In this document: positions 40,942 to 49,899 of the stretch, one piece after another
How the letters are laid out: the number at the start of each line of letters is the position of its first letter
Numbering within the stretch: the first letter of the stretch is position 1
From: Leifsonia sp. EB41
GTDB taxonomy: Bacteria; Actinomycetota; Actinomycetes; Actinomycetales; Microbacteriaceae
Length of the DNA: 64,000 nucleotides
Assembly (NCBI RefSeq): GCF_041262565.1
Contig: NZ_JBGCCJ010000001.1
Span: 2,790,001 to 2,854,000 of the forward strand
Reading direction: 5' to 3'
The notes under the pieces: model-generated
Told to the model about the DNA's origin: nothing
Database searches by the model: none
What the model saw: only the letters and a program-made list of their open reading frames with translations
Made by a program: the position numbers and the translations under genes

Positions 40942-42246
40942 GTGGCCGAGATCATCAGAATGCCGGAAGTACTCGCCGGCGCAGCAGAGGCAGCCATCCA
41001 GACGTGGCTGGTCGCACCGGGCGCGTCAGTGAGCACCAACCAGGCCATCGCAGAGGTCGAGACCGATAAGGCGATCGTCGAGCTCCAATCCGAGTTCGAG
41101 GGCATCGTCGGTCGTGTGCTGGCCGCAGAGGGAGACAGCGTCGCAGTGGGCGACCCGATCCTGGTGCTGCTCGGCACCGGCGAGGGAGAAGACGCGATCG
41201 CCCCGGCGCTTGCTGCGACGGGTCTGGTGACCGATCAGCCGCCGCGCCCGGAGGATCAGCCGCCGCGCCCGACGACCCAGCAGCCGCGCCTGGAGGCTCA
41301 GACTGGCAATGAGCCTGCTCCGGAGGTGCCCGACTCGATCAAACGCCGGTTCATCAGCCCACTCGTCAGACGCAGAGCCCGAGAGCACGGCATCGAGATC
41401 GGGCTGTTGACAGGCACGGGGCCCGAGGGGCGTGTGGTCCGCCGCGACCTCGAACGGTACCTGCAAGAGAGATTGCGGACCTCCGCGGAGGCAGGGGAGA
41501 GCGGGAGGGTGCCCGAAGCGCCGACTCTGGCGGCCGACGCGCCGGTCCGCGTGGACGAGAGCACTGCGTACAGCGACGTTCCCCTTGACAGGATGCGAAA
41601 GGCGATCGCACGGCGGCTCACTGAGAGCAAGTCGACAGTCCCGCACTTCTACCTCGTCGCGGACTGCAATGTCGACAGACTGGTGGCGCTGCGGCAAGAA
41701 ATCAATCTGCACGCGCCGCGGAAGATCTCGGTGAACGACCTCGTGATCAAAGCGGTGTCCGCGGCCATGATGGAGGTACCGGAGGCGAACGCCATCTGGA
41801 ACACCGACTCGATCCGCAGATTCTCGAGCGTCGACCTCGCCGTGGCGGTGGCCACCGACGGCGGTCTCACGACCCCCGTGCTGCGTGGAGTCGAACGAAT
41901 GCCACTGACCGAGGTCAGCGCCACAGTCGCCGACCTCGCCGAGCGGGCACGCAGTGGCCGGCTCATGCAGCACGAGCTGGAAGGCGGATCCTTCGCCATT
42001 TCCAACCTGGGCATGTACGGGACCGACGCGTTCACCGCGATCCTCAACCCTCCCCAGTCGGGCATTCTCGCCGTCGGCGCCGCACGCAAGGCTCCGGTGG
42101 TCGACAGCGAGGGACGGCTTGCCGTGGCCTCCGTGATGACCGTGTCGTTGTCCGCCGATCATCGAGTCCTCGATGGAGCCGTAGCCGCTCAGTGGCTCGC
42201 GGCGCTCCGCCGCCGCATCGAAGACCCGTTCACCATCCTCATCTGA
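40942..42246 (+). CDS. Dihydrolipoamide acyltransferase (E2)
   Basis: A 434-residue E2: one lipoyl domain with Lys43 in VETDKAIVEL, a Pro/Gln-rich linker with a QPPRP repeat at about 98-120, a peripheral-subunit-binding domain (ISPLVRRRAREHGIEIGLLTGTGPEGRVVRRD, in parts) and the catalytic core with ADHRVLDGAVAA near the end. It transfers the acyl group made by E1 to CoA. GTG start at 40942, 1 nt after the E1 stop. No E3 gene is present in the window, so a shared dihydrolipoamide dehydrogenase must serve the complex. Confidence 0.92.
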   Translation: MAEIIRMPEVLAGAAEAAIQTWLVAPGASVSTNQAIAEVETDKAIVELQSEFEGIVGRVLAAEGDSVAVGDPILVLLGTGEGEDAIAPALAATGLVTDQPPRPEDQPPRPTTQQPRLEAQTGNEPAPEVPDSIKRRFISPLVRRRAREHGIEIGLLTGTGPEGRVVRRDLERYLQERLRTSAEAGESGRVPEAPTLAADAPVRVDESTAYSDVPLDRMRKAIARRLTESKSTVPHFYLVADCNVDRLVALRQEINLHAPRKISVNDLVIKAVSAAMMEVPEANAIWNTDSIRRFSSVDLAVAVATDGGLTTPVLRGVERMPLTEVSATVADLAERARSGRLMQHELEGGSFAISNLGMYGTDAFTAILNPPQSGILAVGAARKAPVVDSEGRLAVASVMTVSLSADHRVLDGAVAAQWLAALRRRIEDPFTILI

Positions 42247-42273
42247 CACGCCATCCCTCGAAAGAAGCGAACC

Positions 42274-43656
42274 ATGACCAGCATGCGCAGCGTCAACCCC
42301 ACCACCGGCGAGACCCTTGCCGCCTTCGATGAAGACGACGATTCCACCGTCGACGCCAAGATCGCCGCCGCAGCCACGGCCGTCGAACTCCTCGCACGGG
42401 CAGGGTGGGCGCAGCGCGCCGAATGGATGGCTGCGACGGCTGATCTGCTCGAGTCCGAGGGCGACGAGGTGGCTGCGATGATCACGGCCGAGATGGGCAA
42501 GCCGATTGCGCAGTCCCGCGCTGAAGTCGCGAAGTCGGCGCACACGATGAGGTACTACGCGGAACATGCCTACGAGTTCCTCGAGGGCCGGACGCTCGAG
42601 AACCCGTCCGTCGTGAACGCTTCCGCCGCCGGCACACGATTCGATCCGCTCGGCGTCGTGCTGGCGGTGATGCCGTGGAACTATCCGATCTGGCAGGTTG
42701 TCAGATTCGCCGCGCCGGCGCTTATGGCGGGCAACGCAGGGCTGCTCAAGCACGCCTCCAACGTTCCGCAGTCCGCGCGGTACATCGGCGAGCTCTTCGC
42801 ACGCGCCGGGTTTCCGGAGGGCTCCTTCTCGACTCTTCTCATCGGCTCGCAACGCGTTGCGGAGGTGATCCGGGACGCCCGCGTCGCCGCCGTAACTCTT
42901 ACCGGCTCGGAAGGCGCAGGGCGCTCAATCGGTGCCACTGCCGGCGACGTGCTCAAGAAGGCCGTCCTCGAGCTCGGCGGGTCGGACCCCTTCATCGTGA
43001 TGCCCTCGGCTGAGCTCGACGCGGCGGTCGAGATCGCGGTCAAGGCGAGAACCATCAACAATGGGCAGGCCTGCATCAACGCCAAGCGGTTCATCGTCCA
43101 TGAAGAGATCTTCGATGAGTTCTCCCGCAAGTTCGCCGCGCGGATGTCGGCGCTGGTCATCGGAGATCCCTCCGACGATCAGACGGAGATCGGGCCTCTC
43201 GCCACGGAGAGCGGCCGGCGCGACATCGAAGCCCTCGTCGAGGATGCGCGCGACAAGGGGGCTCACGTTCTCACCGGGGGCGCCCCGGTCGACGAGAGAG
43301 ACGGCTGGTTCTACGCGCCCACGGTCGTGACGGGCATCACGCGCGACATGCGTCTGTTCTCCGAAGAGGCATTCGGGCCGGTCGCCTCGCTGTACAAGGT
43401 CGGGTCCCTCGACGAGGCGCTCGACATCGCGAACGAGAGCGACTTCGGACTCGGATCGGCGTTCTGGAGCAACGACCAAGAGGAAATCGACCGCGTCGTC
43501 CGTGAGATCGAAGCCGGTGCCGTGTTCGTGAACGGCATGACCATCTCGTTTGCTGAACTTCCGTTCGGCGGGATCAAGCGCTCCGGTTTCGGCCGCGAGC
43601 TGTCGATGGAAGGCATCCGGGAGTTCTGCAACCTGAAGACGGTTTGGGTGGCCTGA
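42274..43656 (+). CDS. NAD(P)-dependent aldehyde dehydrogenase (succinate-semialdehyde type)
   Basis: A 460-residue ALDH with catalytic Cys267 (NNGQACINAKRF) and Glu233 (VLELGGSDPF), cofactor loop TGSEGAGRSIG and the oxyanion Asn in MPWNYPIW. The best match in pattern is the short GabD2-like succinate-semialdehyde dehydrogenase group, which lacks extensions. It would oxidise an aldehyde or semialdehyde of the pathway. AAAGAAGCG precedes the ATG, 27 nt after the E2 stop; last gene of the E1-E2-ALDH operon, convergent with the MFS gene. Confidence 0.92.
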   Translation: MTSMRSVNPTTGETLAAFDEDDDSTVDAKIAAAATAVELLARAGWAQRAEWMAATADLLESEGDEVAAMITAEMGKPIAQSRAEVAKSAHTMRYYAEHAYEFLEGRTLENPSVVNASAAGTRFDPLGVVLAVMPWNYPIWQVVRFAAPALMAGNAGLLKHASNVPQSARYIGELFARAGFPEGSFSTLLIGSQRVAEVIRDARVAAVTLTGSEGAGRSIGATAGDVLKKAVLELGGSDPFIVMPSAELDAAVEIAVKARTINNGQACINAKRFIVHEEIFDEFSRKFAARMSALVIGDPSDDQTEIGPLATESGRRDIEALVEDARDKGAHVLTGGAPVDERDGWFYAPTVVTGITRDMRLFSEEAFGPVASLYKVGSLDEALDIANESDFGLGSAFWSNDQEEIDRVVREIEAGAVFVNGMTISFAELPFGGIKRSGFGRELSMEGIREFCNLKTVWVA

Positions 43657-43730
43657 CGAGCGGCGCTTCTACGGGAGCATTGGCGCGGGAAGGGGAGTCC
43701 GCCGTCAGTGCGTCTGACTTCAGACCAGGC

Positions 43731-45335
43731 TCAATCCACAACCGTCTGGAAGTAATGCCGTTCGTCGGGGGCTCCCTCGCTGAAGGCGAGGGCCGTTCCG
43801 AGGATCTCCCGGTCGGCGCCGGTGAGTCGTTGGGTCTGTTGTCGTCGGAACTCGCCCCACGAGGGGACGATGAACGACTCGAGCATCAGGTCGCGATGGT
43901 CGCCGCTGCGGTAGAGGCGCCAGCGGTATCCGCCAGTGCGGCGTCGGGACTTCTCGACGGCGCGCATCGCGTGCCGGAAGGCCTCGATACTGTCGGGCTT
44001 CACTGTGTACGAGAACGTGACCAGCACTGGGCCGTCCGACGGGTTGGGCTCGAAGATCAGTGTCGGTGTCGCCCAGGTCAGGCTGATCGTGCGGTCGATC
44101 GTCCCGGTGCCGTGCAGAAGGGGCAGTACGCGGGTGCTCAGCGAGACCAGGAGCAGGATCGCGGCAGACGAAGCGAGCGCCGCGCTCGCGCCGATAAGCT
44201 GGGCGACCACGCCCCAGAGCAGCGACCCGATCGCCATTGTCCCCATGAACACCACGATGTACACGGCCGCACCCCGTGAGCGCACCCACTGCGGCAGGGT
44301 CAGCTGGAGGGCGGCGTTCAGAACGGTCAAGGTACCGATCCAGGCCACGCCGGAGAGAACCAGCAGAAGGAGGGCGGGCACGAAAGGGAGGTACGCGGCC
44401 GCGACGGCGCCAACGGCGAACAGTAGTGGGCTGACGGCGATGATCACGTTGTCCGAGAATCGCCGACGCGCGAGGGGGAGCACGAAGATGCCCGCGACCG
44501 CACCGACGCCAAGTGAACCCAGCAGGAGACCGTAGCCTCCGGAGTCGAGTCCGAGGTGCTGCGCGGTCACCGGGAGCAGCGCCCAGAGGGCACTGGCCGG
44601 CAGAGCGAAGAGCGCGGCGCGCAACAGGATGCGACGGATCAGTCCGGCCGACGCCACGTACCGCACACCGGCGAGGAGCGCGGGAGTGAACTGCTCCCGG
44701 TCGTCCAGGTCGGCCTGGGGAGCCCGCTTCCACCAGAGCAGGGCGATGGCGGCGGCAACGAAGCTGAGCGCGTTGATTCCGAAGACGACGGGAGCGCCGG
44801 CGACCGAGAGGACGAGGCCCGCGAGCGCCGGGCCGACAGCGCGCGCACCGTTCACCGTCACCCCGCCGAGCGCCGACGAGGCCCCGATCTGCTCGCGCGG
44901 GACGAGCTCCGGCTGGATCGCCTGCCAGGCGGGGGAGGTGAGGGCGCTCGTCACCCCGAGCAGGAAGGTGAAGGCGAGGAGCGTCCACGGCGTCAGGAGG
45001 TTCGACGCCGCGACGACGGTCAGGGCGACCGCGATCACTGCACTCGCCCCGTTGCCCCAGATCAGCAGCCGTCGGCGGTCGAACGAGTCGGCGAGGACGC
45101 CGGCCGGTACGGAGAACAGCATCGCCGGGGCCAGACTCGCAGTCTGCACGAGCGCGATGACGGTCGCTCCCGCGGCGGCGTCGACCAAATACCACTGCGC
45201 ACCGACCGTCTGCATCCACGTACCGATGTTGCTCCCCAGCTGCGCGAACCAGAGCACGCGGAAAGCGGGGATCGCCATTGGCGCCCACGCCGACACGGTT
45301 GACGCGACCTTCGATGCCGGGGAGGTGCTGACCAA
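43731..45335 (-). CDS. MFS exporter with C-terminal cytoplasmic domain
   Basis: A 534-residue major-facilitator protein of the EntS/DUF894 group: twelve hydrophobic spans with the motif-A loop GVLADSFDRRRLLIWGN and a 130-residue soluble tail beginning DRTISLTWATPTLIFEPNP. The tail (VTFSYTVKPDSIEAFRHAMRAVEKSRRRTGGYRW) resembles an antibiotic-biosynthesis-monooxygenase (ABM) fold. The start was set at the TTG at 45335 because AAGAAGGGA lies 7 nt upstream; a 16-residue longer ATG start at 45383 is possible. Probably exports a small molecule. Confidence 0.85.
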   Translation of the reverse strand: MVSTSPASKVASTVSAWAPMAIPAFRVLWFAQLGSNIGTWMQTVGAQWYLVDAAAGATVIALVQTASLAPAMLFSVPAGVLADSFDRRRLLIWGNGASAVIAVALTVVAASNLLTPWTLLAFTFLLGVTSALTSPAWQAIQPELVPREQIGASSALGGVTVNGARAVGPALAGLVLSVAGAPVVFGINALSFVAAAIALLWWKRAPQADLDDREQFTPALLAGVRYVASAGLIRRILLRAALFALPASALWALLPVTAQHLGLDSGGYGLLLGSLGVGAVAGIFVLPLARRRFSDNVIIAVSPLLFAVGAVAAAYLPFVPALLLLVLSGVAWIGTLTVLNAALQLTLPQWVRSRGAAVYIVVFMGTMAIGSLLWGVVAQLIGASAALASSAAILLLVSLSTRVLPLLHGTGTIDRTISLTWATPTLIFEPNPSDGPVLVTFSYTVKPDSIEAFRHAMRAVEKSRRRTGGYRWRLYRSGDHRDLMLESFIVPSWGEFRRQQTQRLTGADREILGTALAFSEGAPDERHYFQTVVD

Positions 45336-45427
45336 GATCGATTCCCTTCTTGTTGAGTTCAACCTATGGGAGAAACGCGGCATCCGTTCCTGAGAGGTGC
45401 GCGAGGCTCGCTGCCTCGTGATCGCTC

Positions 45428-45802
45428 CTAACGCCCGCGCCTCAGGGCCGACTGCGCGAGGTGCCGGTGTTCGGAGGTGGGGCGGACCACGTGGTCCGCG
45501 TACTCGGGATGCTTCGGGAGCCAGGCTGCGATGTACGGGCAGACCGGGACGATTGATCGACCCTGGGCGATGGCGTCGTCGAGGACCGTCCTGACTAGGA
45601 ACGATGCGAGACCCTTTCCCGCGTACTGCTCCGAGACGACCGTGTGGTAGTAGATGCGCAGCGGGGTCTCGCCGGAGTCGACGTCCACGTAGGCTTCGAG
45701 ACCGATGGGCGTGTGCTGGGTGCCGTCATCGCCGCGATCGATCAGGAGGTACCGCGACTCCTCCACACGGGGTTCCACGACGAAACGATCGGAGGATGTC
45801 AC
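45428..45802 (-). CDS. GNAT-family N-acetyltransferase (YjdJ/NATD1-like)
   Basis: A 124-residue small GNAT: YYHTVVSEQYAGKGLASFLVRTVLDDA is the acetyl-CoA loop (Q/RxxGxG/A form) and SIVPVCPYIAAWLPKHPEYADHV is the conserved C-terminal block of the NATD1/YjdJ group. The GTG at 45802 overlaps the AhpD-like stop (GTGA), so the two are coupled; longer upstream frames are shadows of that gene. Substrate unknown. Confidence 0.85.
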   Translation of the reverse strand: MTSSDRFVVEPRVEESRYLLIDRGDDGTQHTPIGLEAYVDVDSGETPLRIYYHTVVSEQYAGKGLASFLVRTVLDDAIAQGRSIVPVCPYIAAWLPKHPEYADHVVRPTSEHRHLAQSALRRGR

Positions 45803-46272
45803 CGGACCAGCCGCCCCTCTGAGTCGCGCGTGTTCACCTGGTGGCCGCTCAGGATCGAGATTCGGTTGAAGGTGTTGATCGCCACGGCGATCCACTCGGC
45901 CGCGACGTAGGCCGACTCGCCGAGGACGTTGCGGGCGCCGACGAGATCGGCGCGCGAGTCCTCGGTCAGCGGTAAGAGCGTCGCCGCCTCGGCGACGGCC
46001 AGCACCGCCCGGTCGCGCTCGTCGTAGAGCTCCGCGTCCCGCCAGGCCGGGAGCATGTCCAGTTTCTGCTGGGGGACGCCCGCCGTCCTGGCCTCGCGGG
46101 AGTGCAGGTCGAGGCAGTAGGCGCAGGCGTTGAGCTGGGAGGCCCGCACCTTGAGGAGCTCGGTCTCCTGCGCCGTAAGTCCGCCCGCGAGCGCTTCGTC
46201 CGCGACGACCGCTGACCAGGCTCGTGCCGCCTCCCACGCCGCGGGCATGGACTTGTCCAGGTAGGGGTGCAT
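45799..46272 (-). CDS. AhpD-like carboxymuconolactone decarboxylase-family protein
   Basis: A 157-residue all-helical protein with the redox motif CAYCLDLHSREA (CxxCxxxH), characteristic of AhpD alkylhydroperoxidase-like proteins. It would reduce peroxides or act with a peroxiredoxin partner. ATG at 46272, upstream of and coupled to the GNAT gene. Confidence 0.88.
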   Translation of the reverse strand: MHPYLDKSMPAAWEAARAWSAVVADEALAGGLTAQETELLKVRASQLNACAYCLDLHSREARTAGVPQQKLDMLPAWRDAELYDERDRAVLAVAEAATLLPLTEDSRADLVGARNVLGESAYVAAEWIAVAINTFNRISILSGHQVNTRDSEGRLVR

Positions 46273-46305
46273 TCGACTTCTCTCTCGGTTACGGGAGCGG
46301 GCGCG

Positions 46306-46674
46306 TCAGTTCGCCGCCTCGGCGTCTGCGCGCTGCATGAGGATGGTGCGCCAGTCGGTGGGGAGGCGGCTCGCCGGTCCGGGAACGCCCTGATCCTCCG
46401 GGTGGCTCGTCGCGGGAGCCAGCGCGGGGCCTTCCGCGTACTGGTCGGTGACGAAGTCCCAGTACCAGTCCTCGCCCGGCTCGAAGCTCTGGATGTAGCG
46501 GTGCCCGGTCGCCGCGGCGTGCGCGCGTGCGTGCCGCGAGAGCGAATCGTCGCAGCAGCCGACGTGCCCGCACGCGGCGCAGCGGCGCAGGTGCACCCAC
46601 CAGCTGCCGTCGGCCTCGCACTCGACGCAGCCGGTGCCGCTCGGCGGCACGCTCGGGTCGATTCCGTCCGTCAT
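46306..46674 (-). CDS. UBP-type zinc finger protein
   Basis: A 122-residue protein with a ZnF-UBP domain: GCVECEADGSWWVHLRRCAACGHVGCCDDSLSRHARAH carries the Cys/His zinc ligands, followed by GHRYIQSFEPGEDWYWDF. In bacteria such domains occur as stand-alone proteins of unknown role. The ATG overlaps the DUF5996 stop by 4 nt. Confidence 0.88.
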   Translation of the reverse strand: MTDGIDPSVPPSGTGCVECEADGSWWVHLRRCAACGHVGCCDDSLSRHARAHAAATGHRYIQSFEPGEDWYWDFVTDQYAEGPALAPATSHPEDQGVPGPASRLPTDWRTILMQRADAEAAN

Positions 46675-47594
46675 CGTTCACTCCTCGCAGGGTTCGGGGC
46701 GATCAGGAGGTCGGGGGACCAGTCTCCCCGACGAGCGGCCGCGTCGTAGGTGGCGTCCAGGAACGCGAGCACCGTCGCGTCCGGGTCGGGGGAGGCCCGC
46801 ACGACCTCGTAGGGCAGCAGGAACTCGCCATACTCCGCGCTGAACGTCGCGCCAGGCGGCAGGTCGGCCTCCGCGTAGCCATCCGGGGCGGGATATGCGT
46901 ACGAGTAGAACGCGCCCTCCGTCCCGCCGCCCGGCCAGAACCCGGCGCTGCTGAGCTCGTGCGAGTAGCCCTCGCGCATCACGCTGTCCGGGCAGTTCGG
47001 CGCCCCGCCCGGGTGCGGTGGAGCGGTGCGACCGGAGAAGCGGGTGACGGCCAGGTCCATTGCGCCCCAGAAGAAGTGCACGGGGCTGACCTTGCCGCGG
47101 AACCCGGAACGGAAGCGCTGGAGGACGCGGTCCGCGTGGATGAGCTGCCGCCAGAAGGCGTTCGCCTGCTCGGGCACGTAGGTGGCGTGCACGGTGTCGT
47201 CGGCGAACGGGATCGCCACCTCCACCTCGTTCGGCGACGGGTGGATGGCGACCTCGACGCCGAGCAGGCGCAGCGCGTCGAAGACCTCGGCATAGAACCG
47301 CGCGACCGAGCGGCCGACCAGCGGGACGGTCACCAGCCCGCCGTCGCTCGTGCGCACGAGCAGCACATGGTCGACGAAGTCGAAGGCCAGCTCGAGCAGC
47401 CGCCCGCCGACCGGGATGCCGCCCGTCGTGAGCCCGCGGGCGTCGACGCGGAGGGTGACGTGCCACCAGTGGTTGACGGGGGCGGCCAGCGCCATCCGGA
47501 TCTTCCCGACGATCTGCGTCCACATGTGCAGGGTGTCGCGGGTCGGCGTCCAGCTCTCCACCGCGAGGGTCGGCCAGGATGCGTCGTCTGCCAT
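46671..47594 (-). CDS. DUF5996-family protein
   Basis: A 307-residue soluble protein matching DUF5996: VESWTPTRDTLHMWTQIVGKIRMAL, HWWHVTLRVDARGLTTG, HFFWGAMDLAVTRFSGR and a conserved ALPPGATFSAEYGEFLLPYE-like C-terminus. Function is unknown; it is widespread in actinobacteria. It is the first gene of a pair with the UBP zinc finger. Confidence 0.85.
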   Translation of the reverse strand: MADDASWPTLAVESWTPTRDTLHMWTQIVGKIRMALAAPVNHWWHVTLRVDARGLTTGGIPVGGRLLELAFDFVDHVLLVRTSDGGLVTVPLVGRSVARFYAEVFDALRLLGVEVAIHPSPNEVEVAIPFADDTVHATYVPEQANAFWRQLIHADRVLQRFRSGFRGKVSPVHFFWGAMDLAVTRFSGRTAPPHPGGAPNCPDSVMREGYSHELSSAGFWPGGGTEGAFYSYAYPAPDGYAEADLPPGATFSAEYGEFLLPYEVVRASPDPDATVLAFLDATYDAAARRGDWSPDLLIAPNPARSER

Positions 47595-47654
47595 GTGCTC
47601 CCTCTTCGCTAGTGGCGTGTCCGGTCGCCGCGTCAGATCGTCAGGGCACCCACT

Positions 47655-48680
47655 CTAGCTTTCGCGGGTGCCGGCCCGTTCACCGGTGCTGCCCCTCCAG
47701 ACGACGGTCGTCGGCAGGATGGTCGGAGCGGGCGTGATGCTCTCCTCGGTGAGGCGGATCAGATGCTGGACGGCCAGTTCGCCGGTCTCGCGCAGCGGCA
47801 TCCTGACCGTGGTGAGCGGGGGGTTGGCGTGCGCGCTGAACGGCGTGTCGTCGAAGCCGGTCACATCGACGGTCGCAGGGACCTCCCGCCCGGAGTCGCG
47901 CAGCAGCTCCAGGATGCCGCCCGCGGTGCTGTCCGCTGAGCAGATGACGGCGTCGGCATCGCGAACGGCGGCCGAAGCGCCGATGCCGGCCGCGTAGCCC
48001 ATGTCGAGCTCGACCTCCTCGCCGACGAGGTCGGAGAGGCCGGACGCCTCGATCGCTCGCCAGAAGCCCTCGGAGCGAAGCCCGTACGCGCACACGCGTC
48101 GCGGGCCGTTGAGGAGCACGATGCGGCGCCGCCCGGCGGCGATGAGCCGCCTCGCAATCTCCTCGATCGCCTCGTCGTGCGTGCAGTCCACCCAGGTCAT
48201 ACGATCGGACGCCTGGCGGTGGCCGATCAGGACCGTGGGGATGCCCTCCTCAACGACGCGGGCGATCAGCGGGTCCTCCGAGCTGGCGGCGGGCAGGATC
48301 AGCCCGTCGACCCTGCGGCGCCGAAAGGCGTCGATGATGTGCTCTGACGGGTCTCCGCTGGCGGTCGTGAACAGGTTGACGTCTTTGCCGTGGAGCTGCG
48401 CCGAGTCGCTGATCGCCCCGAGCAGGTCGGGGTAGACGGGGTGCATCACGACCTCGGACGCGTGGAGCGGGAAGACGATGCCGATCGTGTCGCTGCGGCC
48501 TTTGGCGAGCTGCCTGGCGTTCCCGTCGCCGCGGAAGTCGTACTCGGCGATCAGCTCGGAGATCCGTTTGCGGGCCTCCTTGCCGACACCGGGCTTGCCG
48601 TTCATGACTCGGGAGACCGTCCCGGCGGACACGCCAGCGATGGCGGCGATCTCTCGGATCGTCGTCGGTTTCCCGTCCAT
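47655..48680 (-). CDS. LacI-family regulator of the glycoside operon
   Basis: A 341-residue repressor: HTH TTIREIAAIAGVSAGTVSRVMNG, hinge RQLAKGRS, effector domain starting TIGIVFPLHAS. AAGGAG precedes the ATG at 48680; longer in-frame starts run over operators. It is divergent from the oxidoreductase operon, and three AAACCGGTTGCGTA-type sites lie between the two starts, so it controls both itself and the operon, presumably in response to a sugar or glycoside. Confidence 0.92.
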   Translation of the reverse strand: MDGKPTTIREIAAIAGVSAGTVSRVMNGKPGVGKEARKRISELIAEYDFRGDGNARQLAKGRSDTIGIVFPLHASEVVMHPVYPDLLGAISDSAQLHGKDVNLFTTASGDPSEHIIDAFRRRRVDGLILPAASSEDPLIARVVEEGIPTVLIGHRQASDRMTWVDCTHDEAIEEIARRLIAAGRRRIVLLNGPRRVCAYGLRSEGFWRAIEASGLSDLVGEEVELDMGYAAGIGASAAVRDADAVICSADSTAGGILELLRDSGREVPATVDVTGFDDTPFSAHANPPLTTVRMPLRETGELAVQHLIRLTEESITPAPTILPTTVVWRGSTGERAGTRES

Positions 48681-48705
48681 GCGGACTCCTTCGGCTTCGT
48701 TTACT

Positions 48706-48773
48706 AAACCGGTTGCGTAGCTCCCCGGCTTCGTGCAATGATAACGCAAGCGGTTTAGTAAACCGGTTGCGTA
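48706..48773. promoter_or_regulatory. Three LacI-type operators
   Basis: AAACCGGTTGCGTA occurs at 48706-48719 and 48760-48773, and the inverted near-copy AAACCGCTTGCGTT reads on the minus strand at 48756-48743. The core AACCGGTT is palindromic with the central CG typical of LacI-family sites. Sites 2 and 3 are 4 nt apart; site 1 is about 40 nt away, allowing looping. Confidence 0.8.
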
Positions 48774-48823
48774 ACTCTACACCGAGCCCCTCCGCGGGGA
48801 CAGAGCTGTAATGGAGCACTTCT

Positions 48824-49897
48824 GTGGCCAACATCCGGATCGGCATAGCCGGCCTTCACAACCACTACCACGCGTACCCGTTCGCGAAAGAGCTACTGCG
48901 CGGGATCGACGGGCTCGAGCTGGTCGGCGTCGCCGACGAGCGCCCCGAAGTCGCGCAGAGCTTCGTCGAGGAGTTCGGCGGCAGCTGGACAACCGACTAC
49001 GCCGAGCTGATCCAGCGCGACGACGTGGACGCGGTCATCGTCACCTCGTACACCTCCGCTCACGCCGACCACGTTGAACTGGCCGCCGCCGCGGGCAAGC
49101 CCGTCCTCCTCGACAAGCCGATCTCGACCACCCTCGACGACGCCGACCGAATCGTGCGCGCCGGCGAGAAGGTGCCCGTCATGCTGGCCTACCTGCTGCG
49201 GTTCCTCCCGGCCTACCAGCAGGTGAAGGAGGCCGTCGACGCCGGCGCGGTCGGCGAGCTGGTCTCCGGGTTCTACTCCATCCGGTTCCCGGTCGGGGCG
49301 ATCCTCGACCATCCAGGGGCGGCGGACCAGGGCTGGTACGCCGACCCGATCAAGAGCGGCGGCGGCGGCTTCCTCGACCACGGAGTCCACTTCACCGACT
49401 TCTTCCGCTGGTTCTTCGGCAGCGAGGCCGCATCGGTCACCGCGCACATCGGGTCGCTGACCTACAAGGACCTGGGCGTCGAGGACTACGGTGTTGCGAC
49501 CTACACGCTCGAGAACGGCGCGATCGTCACGGTCGAGAGCACCTGGCACGCACCCGACTACTTCGGTCCTCTCAACAGCCCCGACCACGCGTCGCTCAGC
49601 GGTAACAAGGGCGAGATCGAGCTCCACTACCAGAAGAGCCCGCAATACGAGATCCAGGGCATCGAGGAGCCGTGGATCGGCCGGCGCTACGTCGACCTCG
49701 TCGGCGACGAACGTTACGAGGCCTGCTACCGGGATCTCCTCGTGGAGTTCGAGCGGGTCATCCGCACCGGCGACCGCCCCGTCCCTGACGCCGCCGACGG
49801 CCGGGCCGCGCTGGAGATGATCCTCGGCGCTTACGAGTCGCACCGCACCGGGCGACGCATCGCCTTCCCGCTCACCAGCGCAGACCAGGAGGCCTGA
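48824..49897 (+). CDS. Gfo/Idh/MocA-family oxidoreductase 1
   Basis: A 357-residue NAD(P)-dependent sugar oxidoreductase. The N-terminal nucleotide fold is GIAGLHNHYHAYPF, lacking the usual GxGxxG, and the signature Lys is in LLDKPIS (Lys98) with the DxxxH motif in FLDHGVHFTDFF. GTG start at 48824 with TGGAG upstream. First gene of the operon after the LacI operators. The altered cofactor loop suggests a specialised substrate or cofactor. Confidence 0.88.
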   Translation: MANIRIGIAGLHNHYHAYPFAKELLRGIDGLELVGVADERPEVAQSFVEEFGGSWTTDYAELIQRDDVDAVIVTSYTSAHADHVELAAAAGKPVLLDKPISTTLDDADRIVRAGEKVPVMLAYLLRFLPAYQQVKEAVDAGAVGELVSGFYSIRFPVGAILDHPGAADQGWYADPIKSGGGGFLDHGVHFTDFFRWFFGSEAASVTAHIGSLTYKDLGVEDYGVATYTLENGAIVTVESTWHAPDYFGPLNSPDHASLSGNKGEIELHYQKSPQYEIQGIEEPWIGRRYVDLVGDERYEACYRDLLVEFERVIRTGDRPVPDAADGRAALEMILGAYESHRTGRRIAFPLTSADQEA

Positions 49898-49899
49898 CG

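Noticed and set aside
41230-41300. Short tandem repeats in DNA (QPPRP-coding)
   Set aside because: These are explained by the flexible Pro-rich linker of the E2 protein and are not a mobile or regulatory repeat.
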